From the NCBI GenBank assembly GCA_002151545.1, contig CP021237.1:4092001-4156000 (forward strand): a DNA stretch of 64,000 bases, read 5' to 3'. The notes beneath the pieces are model-generated. The model was not told the DNA's origin and made no database searches. It saw nothing but the letters and a program-made list of their open reading frames with translations. A program made the position numbers and the translations under genes. This document shows positions 1 to 8,458 of this stretch, piece after piece (position 1 is the stretch's first letter; every line of letters starts with the position of its first letter). This DNA comes from Sphingobacteriaceae bacterium GW460-11-11-14-LB5 (GTDB lineage Bacteria > Bacteroidota > Bacteroidia > Sphingobacteriales > Sphingobacteriaceae).

Positions 1-263
1 TCAGCAGCTGGGAGTATTTCTGTAAAGGTTTTGCTTTCTTCGCCTAAAAACCGGTAAAACTTCCCGTCTACTTTAATAACACCCAGTAACGATTGCTCTT
101 TGCCTGTCCAATGTTTAGTTACCGATTGGTTAAGCCCATCGCCAAAAGACCAAATACTGAAATAAGCATCATGTGTAATTAATGGATAAGCGGGTGCTTT
201 ATCTTGAGCTTTTACAATTAAATTAAAAAAAAGACAAAGTGCTGCTAAGGAAAGTTTTCTCAT
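1..263 (-). CDS. Glutaminase A-type secreted protein, N-terminal part (cut by window edge)
   Basis: The first 87 codons are present. The reading frame runs off the left edge. It starts with a signal peptide (MRKLSLAALC, hydrophobic stretch, KAQ cleavage region), followed by APAYPLITHDAYFSIWSF and KHWTGKEQSLLGVIKVDG. That is the typical opening of the DUF4964/DUF4965/DUF5127 proteins known as glutaminase A (GtaA), which hydrolyse glutamine to glutamate and ammonia in fungi; the substrate of bacterial homologues is often untested. Two LacI-type palindromes lie 30 and 138 bp upstream of the start, so it probably belongs to the same regulon as the neighbouring SusC/SusD pair and LacI gene. The family call rests on the N-terminal motif only, because the catalytic part is outside the window. 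Confidence 0.7.
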   Translation of the reverse strand, partial: MRKLSLAALCLFFNLIVKAQDKAPAYPLITHDAYFSIWSFGDGLNQSVTKHWTGKEQSLLGVIKVDGKFYRFLGEESKTFTEILPAA

Positions 264-292
264 AAATTAATATTTGGTTTCATTGTAGTTGA

Positions 293-304
293 TAAAACGT
301 TTTA
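293..304. promoter_or_regulatory. LacI-type operator, glutaminase-proximal
   Basis: Perfect 12-bp palindrome TAAAACGTTTTA, 30 bp before the glutaminase-type start codon. The central CG with A/T-rich arms is typical of LacI-family operators. The same core recurs at 401, 5616 and 5661, next to a LacI-family gene. Confidence 0.65.
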
Positions 305-400
305 CCAATTTATCTGCCAAATACCTTATGCCAGGGCTGAATAAGCTGCGAAAGATAATGCTGGTTTAAATTGGATTTTTGTTTGTAAAAGGCTGAACAA

Positions 401-416
401 AGTAAAACGTTTTACT
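401..416. promoter_or_regulatory. LacI-type operator, glutaminase-distal
   Basis: Perfect 16-bp palindrome AGTAAAACGTTTTACT with the same AAAACGTTTT core as three other sites in this locus. It lies 108 bp from the proximal site. Spaced operator pairs would allow looping or cooperative repression. Confidence 0.7.
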
Positions 417-622
417 AGTATCAATATTAGTAAAAAAATATACATTTTTCATCTCCCCAAATCGTAACATATAGGTTACAAAGAGTTGATTTAAAAATGG
501 ATAAAAAACAACTACTTTCAATAAATAAAAAAAGATCAAGAACTCCTTTAATTAAAAATTGGGGATATAAATTAGAACTATCATCAGTTTAATTCATATA
601 ATTATAGTTGTATTATTGAGCA

Positions 623-659
623 AAAAAGCCGTATCACAATTATTATGATACGGCTTTTT
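623..659 (-). terminator. Rho-independent terminator of the susC-susD operon
   Basis: Inverted repeat AAAAAGCCGTATCA / TGATACGGCTTTTT with a short AT loop, flanked by A and T runs. It lies 12 bp past the susD stop codon. The symmetric A/T flanks mean it could work in both directions. Confidence 0.8.
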
Positions 660-671
660 ATGTTTACCTAA

Positions 672-2327
672 TTAATTATAACCGGGATTTTGTGCTAAGT
701 TTTCATTAAGTGTTCGTTGAACTTGTGGAATTGGAAACAAGTTCCTAAATGTTGCAGAAGGTGCATGATCCCACCAGCTTCCGGTAGTAAACTTACCAAA
801 ACGAATTAAATCATCTCGGCGGAAACCTTCAAAAACAAATTCTCTACCTCTCTCGTTCAATAACTCATCAAGTGTTAAAGTTGCAGTTGTGTATTCATTT
901 GCAGGCCAGGTTGCAGACGTAAATGCACGTTTTTTGCAATCGTTAACCAACTGAACTGCTTGAGCATTTGCTGTACCACTATTTTTACGCATTAATGCTT
1001 CGGCTTTTGCAAAATAAACCCAAGTTAAGCGATATAGATTCCAGTCTGTACAATTATAGTTAAGATCAATTGCAACAGGCAAGCCACCTACTGTACCAGC
1101 AACGTTGTTTCCTAATTTATATTTATTAAAACGAACACCACTGTTTTCTTCTCCTTCACTCATGTTAGAAACTGTAGAGCCTACTTTGGCACGACGAATT
1201 TCATCAACAAAATTAATTTGTTGACCATCGTACTCATTACCACCAGAAGCAAGTGCTTGCTGCCCATTGTCAAATCTAACTTGAGGGCCTTGTAATAACC
1301 AAGTTGTTTTTCTCAAATCATCAGTATTATACTTTGTGTAGTTACCTGGAACCATTACCACTCCATTATTTCCATTTCTAGAACCACCATAGATTCTGTC
1401 TTGTTGGAAATGGAAGAATTCACCTGTCCATGATGGCTGTGAATTAGCTATTCTAAATTCATAAGCAATAGCAAAAATCACTTCTTTAGACAAATCATTT
1501 GTGCTTTTAAATTGGTCGGTAATATTTGCATCAAGTGCCATATTTCCATTTTGTCCACCAGCTTCATTGTTAATTAATTTATCAGCAGCAGCTATACAAT
1601 CATCCCAACGAGCAGTTCCTGTCCAAATTTCAGCATTTAGGTAAAGTTCAACTAACATAGCATAACCACCAGCTTTAGTCATTCGGCCAATCATATTTCT
1701 TGATAAGTTTGGTGCCTTATCAATATTATCTTTGATTTCTTTTTCGATAAAAGCAAAAACTTCAGCACGCGGTCTAGTCTCTGGTTTTGCAGGAGTACCC
1801 ACTTTGGTTACTATCGGAATGTTTCCAAAAAGATCCATCAATTTTAGATAGTGATATGCTCTTAAAAGCTTTAATTCAGCAATATAACCGTCTTTTTCTA
1901 TTTGGGTTATGCCCATTTGCTCTAAGTTACGCTTTTCTAAGTTTTCGATTGGATCGTTACAGTATCCAATACCTCCGTACATTAAAGACCAAGCGTTATT
2001 CAATGGCCCGTCATCACTTAACCAGGTATGGTAGTGTAACCGTTTCCATTTACCACCATCTTCTCCATGTCTTCCTTTTGTTGGCCATGCCAACTGATCG
2101 CCAGAAAGTTCTGATGGTCTCCACCATCCATCTTGACCTGATGGTGTTGCCCAAGCATTTGCATGAGTATATGGTCTTAATACCGCAGATAAAACTTCGT
2201 TTTTGTTATTGTAATAATTATCAGTGATTAGCTGACTATATATCTTCTCGTCTAAGTTAGTACATGCATTAAATAATACAGGTGAAACTAAGAGTACAGA
2301 CAGAATAATTTTTTTATATGTTTTCAT
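672..2327 (-). CDS. SusD/RagB-family surface lipoprotein
   Basis: A 551-residue outer-membrane lipoprotein. The signal peptide ends in a lipobox, LFNAC, with C22 as the lipidated cysteine. The SusD fold binds the nutrient at the cell surface and acts as a lid on the SusC channel. Family features include the helical TPR-like half (IAELKLLRAYHYLKLMDLFG, about 150-170), the later ALMRKN segment, and the C-terminal LNERGREFVFEGFRRDDLIRFGKF block ending in FPIPQVQRTLNENLAQNPGYN. It lies 11 bp downstream of susC and is probably co-transcribed. No glycoside hydrolase is adjacent on this side. The nearest enzyme is the glutaminase-type gene, so a nitrogenous or peptide-like ligand is possible (inference). 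Confidence 0.93.
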   Translation of the reverse strand: MKTYKKIILSVLLVSPVLFNACTNLDEKIYSQLITDNYYNNKNEVLSAVLRPYTHANAWATPSGQDGWWRPSELSGDQLAWPTKGRHGEDGGKWKRLHYHTWLSDDGPLNNAWSLMYGGIGYCNDPIENLEKRNLEQMGITQIEKDGYIAELKLLRAYHYLKLMDLFGNIPIVTKVGTPAKPETRPRAEVFAFIEKEIKDNIDKAPNLSRNMIGRMTKAGGYAMLVELYLNAEIWTGTARWDDCIAAADKLINNEAGGQNGNMALDANITDQFKSTNDLSKEVIFAIAYEFRIANSQPSWTGEFFHFQQDRIYGGSRNGNNGVVMVPGNYTKYNTDDLRKTTWLLQGPQVRFDNGQQALASGGNEYDGQQINFVDEIRRAKVGSTVSNMSEGEENSGVRFNKYKLGNNVAGTVGGLPVAIDLNYNCTDWNLYRLTWVYFAKAEALMRKNSGTANAQAVQLVNDCKKRAFTSATWPANEYTTATLTLDELLNERGREFVFEGFRRDDLIRFGKFTTGSWWDHAPSATFRNLFPIPQVQRTLNENLAQNPGYN

Positions 2328-2338
2328 TTTTCTTATTA

Positions 2339-5300
2339 TTAAAATCCAAAATTAACACCGAACACAAAACTTCTGGTTGTTGGATAAGGACTTCTGGTAT
2401 CAATACCTAAACTGCGTCCATTAATTTCTTGCCCCAAGCCCGTGTCTTGAATCAAATCAGGATCGTTACCTGTATAACCCGTTAATAATGCCAGGTTTTG
2501 ACCAACGGCATATAAGCGTAAGCTTCTGATTGCCTTATCTTTAAATTTGAATGTATAACCTAAAGTTACCTCATCAACTTTTAAGAAGCTTCCGTTTTCC
2601 AGATAATAATCAGAATACATATACGTATCGTTGATTTCCGCATATTTAGTAAAGGCACTGTTTAATAAGTTACCCTGTGTTCCGAATTTGTTTCCATAAG
2701 ATAAAGCAACAGTATTTAATACATCAAAGTCTAATTTACTTCTTAAGAAAATTCTCAAATCAAATTGCTTGTAGGTAAAAGTATTTCCTAGTGACAAGTA
2801 ATATTTAGGAATTGCATTTCCAATAACCTGCAAATCGGTTTGATCACGGAAAGGAGACGTATTAATTTGTGCATTTGGCACCGCTTGACCAGCACGATTA
2901 GTAAATAACCATTTACCATCTGGTGTGAAGCTGTTAAAACGTTTACCCCAGAATTCGCCAATGTTACGACCTTCGTATGTACGGAACGCGTTACCGAGAT
3001 CGCCTGCGCCACCGATACCTCCAAATTGTTCCATATCTCTTCTGAATTCGTCATTTGAAAAAGTTACCAGCTTGTTATCAATTGTGCTTCCTGCAAAATC
3101 AACATTCCATGAAAAATCTTTATTCTTTATTGCGGCATAACTCAACGTTAATTCAATACCTTTTGCAGAAATTGTACCTACGTTAGTGTAAATAGTACTT
3201 GCAACATAAGGAGGTTGTGGAGAAGTATAAGTATAAAGTAAATCTTCAATATCACGTTTGAAAACATCTACCGAGCCACTCAATTTGTTGTTGAACATGG
3301 CAAAGTCCAAACCTAAGTTATATTCCTTTTTACGTTCCCATCTTAAATTTGGATTTGGATTACGTGATGGGCCATAAGTTTGTAGCCACTGGCCTCCAGG
3401 AAAAGGATAGAGATTACCTGTACTTAAGGTTACTAAAGATGCATAGTTTGCAAAGCCAGAGTTACCAGTTTCGCCGTATCCTGCTCTAATTTTTAAGAAA
3501 TTAAGCCATTTGGCATTTTCCATAAATTTCTCGCGGGTAATTTCCCATGATGCAGAAACTGCTGGGAAACTTGCCCACTTATTGTTCGCTCCAAATTTTG
3601 ATGATCCTTCTCTTCTTAATACAGCCTCGAAGTTAACTTTACCATCGAAAGTATAGTGCACACGACCAAATAAAGCTATTAAAGTGTTATCGTTTTTATT
3701 ACTGGCAATACCGATTCTATTGACTGCAACCGGCACACTTCCCAAGTTGTTTTCCTCGAAAATATCGTTTGTATAGCCGCGGTTGTTTGCGCTGAAAGAT
3801 TCGTTTACTTCATAACGGTAAGAATAACCAATCATACCAGTTAAACGATGTTTATCTTTAATCGTTTTACTGTACTCAATTGTTGGCTCAAAGTTAAAGT
3901 TTTCGTTTAATTCAGTCCCTTTATAAGCATAACCACCACCTGGTGCATCACCATTTTCTACAGAATTTTGACTTCCAAGTAAACGATATTGATTATCAAC
4001 AAACTGATTTCTCTGATAAGCAACAAATGCTGATGCTTTCAGATCTTTCATAATGTCTATGTCTATTTTACCATCAACAGAATAAGTTTGCTGATTTCTT
4101 TTACTTGTCTCTTGTGCTAAACGAGCAATCTCATTGGTAATATTTCTGGTAAATAAATAAGAACCATTAGGATTATAATACGATTCAGTAGGATTTTTGG
4201 TTAAAACAGCTTCCCAGCCACCCCCACCTAATAAATTGGCCCTATTGATGTTCGAAGCAACATTAAACATGGCAGTAACTTTATCTTTAAAGCCCTTTTG
4301 TGTTAAGCTCATTCTAAATTGATATTGTTCTCTGCTGTTTTCTCTTGCAAAACCATCTAACTTATTATATGTAAATGATCCACGATAGTTTGATTTATCG
4401 CTACCACCAGAAACCGATAAATTCTGATAGTTCGTTAAATTATCTTTATTAATAAGATCGTCGAAATAATTAAAGTCGCCGCCATAATCTTTAGCTGTAT
4501 ATTGTCCAGCTGCAATTTTTTCTCTGAATTGAGTTGCATTCATGAAATCAGGACGCTCGTACAATGTTTCGTGTTTTGCGTAACCATTGTAACTGAATTG
4601 AGCAGCTCCTTTACGGCCTTTTTTAGTGGTAACCAAAATAACACCCGCATTGGCCCTGGTACCGTAAATTGCTGCCGCAGAACCGTCTTTTAATACAGTG
4701 AAAGATTCGATATCATCTTGTTGTAATAAATCTAAATTACCACCTGGAATTCCATCAATTACAATAAGCGGGCTCGCTGTACCTGAAATTGAAGTAACAC
4801 CACGAAGCTGAATAGCTACGCCGGTGTTGGGGTTAGAGCTACTTCTGGTAATTTGTAAACCAGCTACTTTACCTTGTAATAAATCCAGCGCGTTTCTAGC
4901 ACCACTTTGCCTGAATTGGCTGGTGTCTACTTTAGTGATAGCAGATGTTAACTCTCTTTGACTACGGCTGCCATAACCTACTACTACCACATCATCCAAT
5001 TTAGTATCAGCAGATACCACTAATTTAATGTTTAATGTGTTTTGATTTGTTATGGTAATGTTTTGCGTTAAATAGCCTACATAGCTGATCCTGATCACAT
5101 CACCTGTACTGGCTTCGATAGTAAACTTGCCGGCAACATCTGTTACAGCGCCTTTGCCCGAAGTTATATTCTTAATACCAACACCCGGTACTGGCTGGCC
5201 ATTTTCATCGACAACGGTTCCTGCCACATTTTTTTGCGTCTGGACGTACCCGGTAAATGAATTTGCATACAAGCCTCCCCCTGTACCTTCCCACTCCGGA

Positions 5301-5377
5301 TTCATTGAAAATGCCGGGCTATTTAGCAACACAATTGCAGCAGACAGCCCCGTAATTTTAAGTAAATTAATTTTCAT
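2339..5377 (-). CDS. SusC/RagA-family TonB-dependent outer-membrane transporter
   Basis: A 1012-residue protein with a signal peptide (MKINLLKITGLSAAIVLLNS), a carboxypeptidase-D-like regulatory domain (about 45-125, GTVVDENGQPVPGVGI), the SusC hallmark DDVVVVGYG, a plug domain (LQGKVAGLQITRSSSNPNTG, SPLIVIDGIPGG, SAAAIYGTRANAGVILVTTKKG) and a C-terminal beta barrel ending in FVFGVNFGF. It imports a ligand delivered by SusD, powered by TonB-ExbBD. No STN domain is present, so signalling to an anti-sigma factor is not expected. Two LacI-type palindromes, 239 and 284 bp upstream of the start codon, point to control by the LacI protein encoded at 5716. Confidence 0.95.
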   Translation of the reverse strand: MKINLLKITGLSAAIVLLNSPAFSMNPEWEGTGGGLYANSFTGYVQTQKNVAGTVVDENGQPVPGVGIKNITSGKGAVTDVAGKFTIEASTGDVIRISYVGYLTQNITITNQNTLNIKLVVSADTKLDDVVVVGYGSRSQRELTSAITKVDTSQFRQSGARNALDLLQGKVAGLQITRSSSNPNTGVAIQLRGVTSISGTASPLIVIDGIPGGNLDLLQQDDIESFTVLKDGSAAAIYGTRANAGVILVTTKKGRKGAAQFSYNGYAKHETLYERPDFMNATQFREKIAAGQYTAKDYGGDFNYFDDLINKDNLTNYQNLSVSGGSDKSNYRGSFTYNKLDGFARENSREQYQFRMSLTQKGFKDKVTAMFNVASNINRANLLGGGGWEAVLTKNPTESYYNPNGSYLFTRNITNEIARLAQETSKRNQQTYSVDGKIDIDIMKDLKASAFVAYQRNQFVDNQYRLLGSQNSVENGDAPGGGYAYKGTELNENFNFEPTIEYSKTIKDKHRLTGMIGYSYRYEVNESFSANNRGYTNDIFEENNLGSVPVAVNRIGIASNKNDNTLIALFGRVHYTFDGKVNFEAVLRREGSSKFGANNKWASFPAVSASWEITREKFMENAKWLNFLKIRAGYGETGNSGFANYASLVTLSTGNLYPFPGGQWLQTYGPSRNPNPNLRWERKKEYNLGLDFAMFNNKLSGSVDVFKRDIEDLLYTYTSPQPPYVASTIYTNVGTISAKGIELTLSYAAIKNKDFSWNVDFAGSTIDNKLVTFSNDEFRRDMEQFGGIGGAGDLGNAFRTYEGRNIGEFWGKRFNSFTPDGKWLFTNRAGQAVPNAQINTSPFRDQTDLQVIGNAIPKYYLSLGNTFTYKQFDLRIFLRSKLDFDVLNTVALSYGNKFGTQGNLLNSAFTKYAEINDTYMYSDYYLENGSFLKVDEVTLGYTFKFKDKAIRSLRLYAVGQNLALLTGYTGNDPDLIQDTGLGQEINGRSLGIDTRSPYPTTRSFVFGVNFGF

Positions 5378-5615
5378 TAACGGTTTTGTTAAATTATAAA
5401 TGATTAGTTATTTGTTTTCCTGGTAATATTTTATCTGTGATGGAAATGACCAGACTGGATTACTTGCCTGACATTTTCGAGTGCTTTATTGATTTAAAAT
5501 TTTGATTGGCAATAGCAGAAACGAACTTCAAGCATCAAGTCTATCTCTGCAGTCTCATGGAGCTGTTAAATTTCAGAAGGGGATGCTGTAATTCTCATAA
5601 AAACGACTTGGTTAT

Positions 5616-5631
5616 GCTAAAACGTTTTAGC
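5616..5631. promoter_or_regulatory. LacI-type operator upstream of susC (proximal)
   Basis: Perfect 16-bp palindrome GCTAAAACGTTTTAGC sharing its core with the sites at 293, 401 and 5661. Repression by the adjacent LacI-family protein would couple susCD and the glutaminase-type gene. Confidence 0.7.
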
Positions 5632-5660
5632 AAATCAATTATAGGTATTTTAAATTATAA

Positions 5661-5672
5661 TAAAACGTTTTA
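5661..5672. promoter_or_regulatory. LacI-type operator upstream of susC (distal)
   Basis: Perfect palindrome TAAAACGTTTTA, 45 bp (about four helical turns) from the proximal site. This spacing places both sites on the same DNA face. It ends 44 bp before the stop-codon end of the lacI-type gene. Confidence 0.65.
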
Positions 5673-5715
5673 GTAAGTAAAAAAAATATTACAATTGAAC
5701 GAAGGTCAATTTTTT

Positions 5716-6720
5716 TTAGTCTCTAATGACTAAGCGGGCGGGGATAATGACCTCTTCTGCAGGCAGTTTACCTTTTGAAGAAAGCCGGCTTAAAATGAGT
5801 TTGATGATGGTTTCGGCTATTTCCTCCAGGGGTTGCTGGATAGCCGAAATACGTGGGGTATGCAGTTCGAATGCTTCATGATCATCATATGCAATCACTC
5901 CGAAATCATCCCCTACTTTTTTATTGATTTGTTTAAGCGCCTTTAAGCCGCTAATGGCCAGATAATTGGTCGCAAAAAGCACGGCATCTATTTGTTTTTG
6001 CTGAAGTAACTCTTGAATCTGCGCAATGGTTTCGCTTTCTTCCTGATTAAAATGGATCTTTAAAACCAGCTTGTCGTCATATTTGATTCCATTATCTTCC
6101 AAGGCTTTTTTATAACCATCGTATCGCTCTATAATTTGTTGCACATTGATATCAGTGGTAACCAGGGCGATGTTCTTTTTACCCTGATCGATAAAACTCT
6201 GGATGGATTGATATGAGGCATTAAAATGATCTGCTCCAACATAACTGGTATTAATATCCTGCAAATTCCTGTCGAAGAGTATTACCGGATTTCCATCGTC
6301 CAGCAGCATTTGTATATCTTCTTCTATTCCCTTAATTGGAGAGATGATATAGGCATCAACTTTTCGCGATTTGAACATGTTGATCAGCTCTTTCGCTTTA
6401 TCGATACTGTTTTCTGTACTGGAATAAATAATTTTATAGCCTTTTTTATAGGCTTTATCTTCGATTAACCTGGCAATCCTGGAAAAGAATGAATTGGAAA
6501 TATCTTCGATAATTAAACCGATGATATTGGAGTTACCGGTTCTTAAACTTCTGGCAATCTGATTAGGCTTATAACCGCTTTCTTCGATAATTTTCTCCAC
6601 CTTCTCTATTACTGCTTCGCTTATCGATTTCTCTTTTGCTTTACCGTTAATAATGAACGAAACTGTGGTAATGGATACATTTGCTTTTACGGCTATATCT
6701 TTGATAGAAAGCGATTTCAT
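5716..6720 (-). CDS. LacI-family transcriptional regulator
   Basis: A 334-residue repressor-type protein. The N-terminal helix-turn-helix (SIKDIAVKANVSITTVSFIING, about 4-26) is followed by the hinge-helix region KPNQIARSLRTG (51-62), which inserts into the minor groove at a central CG step. A periplasmic-binding-protein-like effector domain fills about 65-334 (NIIGLIIEDISNSFF, DAYIISP, FGVIAYDDHEAFELHTPRISAIQQP). It is encoded just upstream of susC on the same strand. The four AAAACGTTTT palindromes nearby are its likely targets. Its effector is unknown. A CAAAGCTA element at 6750-6757 (TAGCTTTG on the coding strand) fits a Bacteroidota -7 box with a leader of about 25 nt. The inverted repeat CGTTTTAGAAACG at 6825-6837 is a different, weaker candidate site. 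Confidence 0.93.
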   Translation of the reverse strand: MKSLSIKDIAVKANVSITTVSFIINGKAKEKSISEAVIEKVEKIIEESGYKPNQIARSLRTGNSNIIGLIIEDISNSFFSRIARLIEDKAYKKGYKIIYSSTENSIDKAKELINMFKSRKVDAYIISPIKGIEEDIQMLLDDGNPVILFDRNLQDINTSYVGADHFNASYQSIQSFIDQGKKNIALVTTDINVQQIIERYDGYKKALEDNGIKYDDKLVLKIHFNQEESETIAQIQELLQQKQIDAVLFATNYLAISGLKALKQINKKVGDDFGVIAYDDHEAFELHTPRISAIQQPLEEIAETIIKLILSRLSSKGKLPAEEVIIPARLVIRD

Positions 6721-6976
6721 TTGGTTGGATTCTTTTAAGTTAATCGATTCAAAGCTAAATAAAAATTGCAGCTTTTAAATTTTTGTCCGTTATAAAGACG
6801 CAATTTAACATTTTTTATGTTAATCGTTTTAGAAACGCTTGTTAAAGGATGTCACAATGTAAACAGGAAAGCTTAAAACAACAAAAGACGCCGATAAGGC
6901 ACCTTTTTGTATCAAAATTAATATCCTGCATGTAACAGTAAGTTCATCATTAAACCACTTTACCCTATCGAATTAT

Positions 6977-8080
6977 TTAGTGTAAATACGTCGTAATTAA
7001 CCTGGCCGTTTTTGCCGAAGCACCTGGTTTCCCCATCAGTAAAAGCAGCTCGTCGTAATGTTTTAACATCTCGTTCCGGCCAGCCCCTTCCAGGATCATT
7101 TTAAGTTCTCCGTTTACTTTTTGGGTGTTACAATCTTCCTGGATAAGTTCGGTTACAATTTTCTTGTTTACAATCAGGTTAACGAGCGAAATGAATTTAA
7201 TTTTTACTAACATTCTGGCAATGGCAATTGAAATGGTCCCGCCCTTATAAACCACCACCTGTGGAACTTTAAACAAAGCGGTTTCTAAGGTAGCCGTTCC
7301 GGAAGCGACAATTGCAGCATGGGCATGGTGCAACAAATTATAGGTATTGTTAAAAAGCAGGTGAACTTTTTTGTCTCCTGTAAACTGATGATAGTAACTT
7401 TCGGTAAAGGTTGGTGCAGCAGCAATGGCAAATACAAAATCGGGATAACTTTCCGTAATGCTTAACATCACCGGCAGTAAACGCTCAATTTCCTGTTTCC
7501 GACTACCGGGTAATAAGGCAATAATTTTTCCATCTCCCAACTGATGGTTTTCACGAAAATCTGGATCTGGTGTAAACTGCGCGATTTCGTCTAATAGCGG
7601 GTTACCAACATAATCCACCTTCATGCCCCACTCTTGGTAGAAATCCACTTCAAAAGGCAATATACAGAACATATGATCGACCACCTTTTTGATTTTCAGC
7701 ACCCGCTTCTGGTTCCAGGCCCAAACTTTAGGCGAAATATAATAACATACTTTTATACCGTTGGCTTTTGCAAACTCCGCAATTTTTAAATTAAAACCCG
7801 GAAAATCAATCAGGATCAGCACATTAGGCTTCCATTTTAAAATATCATCCTTACAGGCCTTAAGATTTCTGAAAATGGTTCGTAAATTTAAGATCACCTC
7901 GGTAAAACCCATAAAAGCCATATCGGCATAGTGTTTAACAAGCATTCCACCTTCGGCTTCCATTTTATCGCCCCCGAAATACCTGAACACAGCTTCGCCA
8001 TCCTCCGCTTTTAAGGCTTTCATTAAGTTGGCGCCATGTAAATCGCCTGAGGCTTCTCCGGCTACGAGGTAGTATTTCAT
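6977..8080 (-). CDS. lpxB: Lipid-A-disaccharide synthase
   Basis: A 367-residue GT19 enzyme that joins UDP-2,3-diacylglucosamine and lipid X to form the lipid A disaccharide, at the inner face of the cytoplasmic membrane. The family start MKYYLVAGEASGDLHGANLM is clear (GEASGD at 8-13). CYYISPKVWAWNQKR and LPGSRKQEIERLLPVM are also typical, as is the C-terminal IVASGTATLETALF nucleotide-sugar region. I use the ATG at 8080. An in-frame upstream ATG would add 13 residues coded by a repeat-like spacer and absent from the family. It lies downstream of surE and a small membrane protein on the same strand, probably in one operon. Confidence 0.95.
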   Translation of the reverse strand: MKYYLVAGEASGDLHGANLMKALKAEDGEAVFRYFGGDKMEAEGGMLVKHYADMAFMGFTEVILNLRTIFRNLKACKDDILKWKPNVLILIDFPGFNLKIAEFAKANGIKVCYYISPKVWAWNQKRVLKIKKVVDHMFCILPFEVDFYQEWGMKVDYVGNPLLDEIAQFTPDPDFRENHQLGDGKIIALLPGSRKQEIERLLPVMLSITESYPDFVFAIAAAPTFTESYYHQFTGDKKVHLLFNNTYNLLHHAHAAIVASGTATLETALFKVPQVVVYKGGTISIAIARMLVKIKFISLVNLIVNKKIVTELIQEDCNTQKVNGELKMILEGAGRNEMLKHYDELLLLMGKPGASAKTARLITTYLH

Positions 8081-8174
8081 GTTGTGGATGATGTATGAGG
8101 TAAAATGGAAGATGGACAATGGCAGATGCAGGTAAAATCCCCGTCATCCTTATTACATGTTCCATTTTCCATCT
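8081..8174. repeat. Low-complexity repeat-like spacer
   Basis: This spacer between lpxB and the small membrane-protein gene carries related purine-rich words (ATGGAAGATGG) and their inverse (CCATTTTCCATCT), so it can fold back on itself. It resembles the other phrase-like intergenic repeats in the window. No gene is visible. Confidence 0.4.
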
Positions 8175-8447
8175 TTAAAAAACTTTATAAGCAAAAAATA
8201 CAAAAGCGCACAAAAACGTTGCAGCCAATATACCTCTGCCGATATTTTCTTTATTGTATTTAAAAAAGTATTGCATGGTATAAGCATTTATAGCAATACC
8301 ACCAATGTATAACAGATCTGCTTTAGCAAGCGAAGCCACATGGTGAATGATATACCAGGCCATAGAACAAAATATTGCCGGCACAAGTAAACCAATGCCC
8401 AAACCCATCCATACCGAATTATTTAATCTTTTTAACTGATCAATCAT
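8175..8447 (-). CDS. Small three-helix membrane protein, function unknown
   Basis: A 90-residue protein with about three predicted membrane segments: VWMGLGIGLLVPAIFCSMAWYI (about 12-33), ADLLYIGGIAINAYTMQYFF (about 43-62) and GILAATFLCAFVFFAYKVF at the C terminus. A short basic N terminus (MIDQLKRLNN) is probably cytoplasmic. I do not recognise a named family. It sits 11 bp downstream of surE and upstream of lpxB on the same strand, which suggests co-transcription with envelope and nucleotide functions. Codon use looks like that of its neighbours, and the frame is well bounded, so it is probably real. Confidence 0.75.
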   Translation of the reverse strand: MIDQLKRLNNSVWMGLGIGLLVPAIFCSMAWYIIHHVASLAKADLLYIGGIAINAYTMQYFFKYNKENIGRGILAATFLCAFVFFAYKVF

Positions 8448-8458
8448 AAGGGTATTGC

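Larger units (their letters stand above)
264..671. other. Intergenic region with operators and a terminator
   Basis: This stretch has no gene. It holds the control region of the leftward glutaminase-type gene (two LacI-type palindromes), about 200 bp of very AT-rich sequence in which I recognise nothing, and the terminator of the leftward susC-susD operon at its right end. Confidence 0.6.
5378..5715. other. susC upstream control region
   Basis: 338 bp between the leftward lacI-type gene end and the susC start. It carries the two operators listed separately. The remaining AT-rich sequence includes the presumed susC promoter and a long leader. I do not see a clear TAnnTTTG element on the minus strand. 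Confidence 0.5.

Noticed and set aside
1787..2227. 146-codon plus-strand frame opposite the first susD
   Set aside because: It is a shadow of the SusD coding sequence, with no independent features and no expected start site.
7965..8165. 66-codon frame overlapping the lpxB start
   Set aside because: It overlaps the conserved start of lpxB in another frame. Its protein has no recognisable features.
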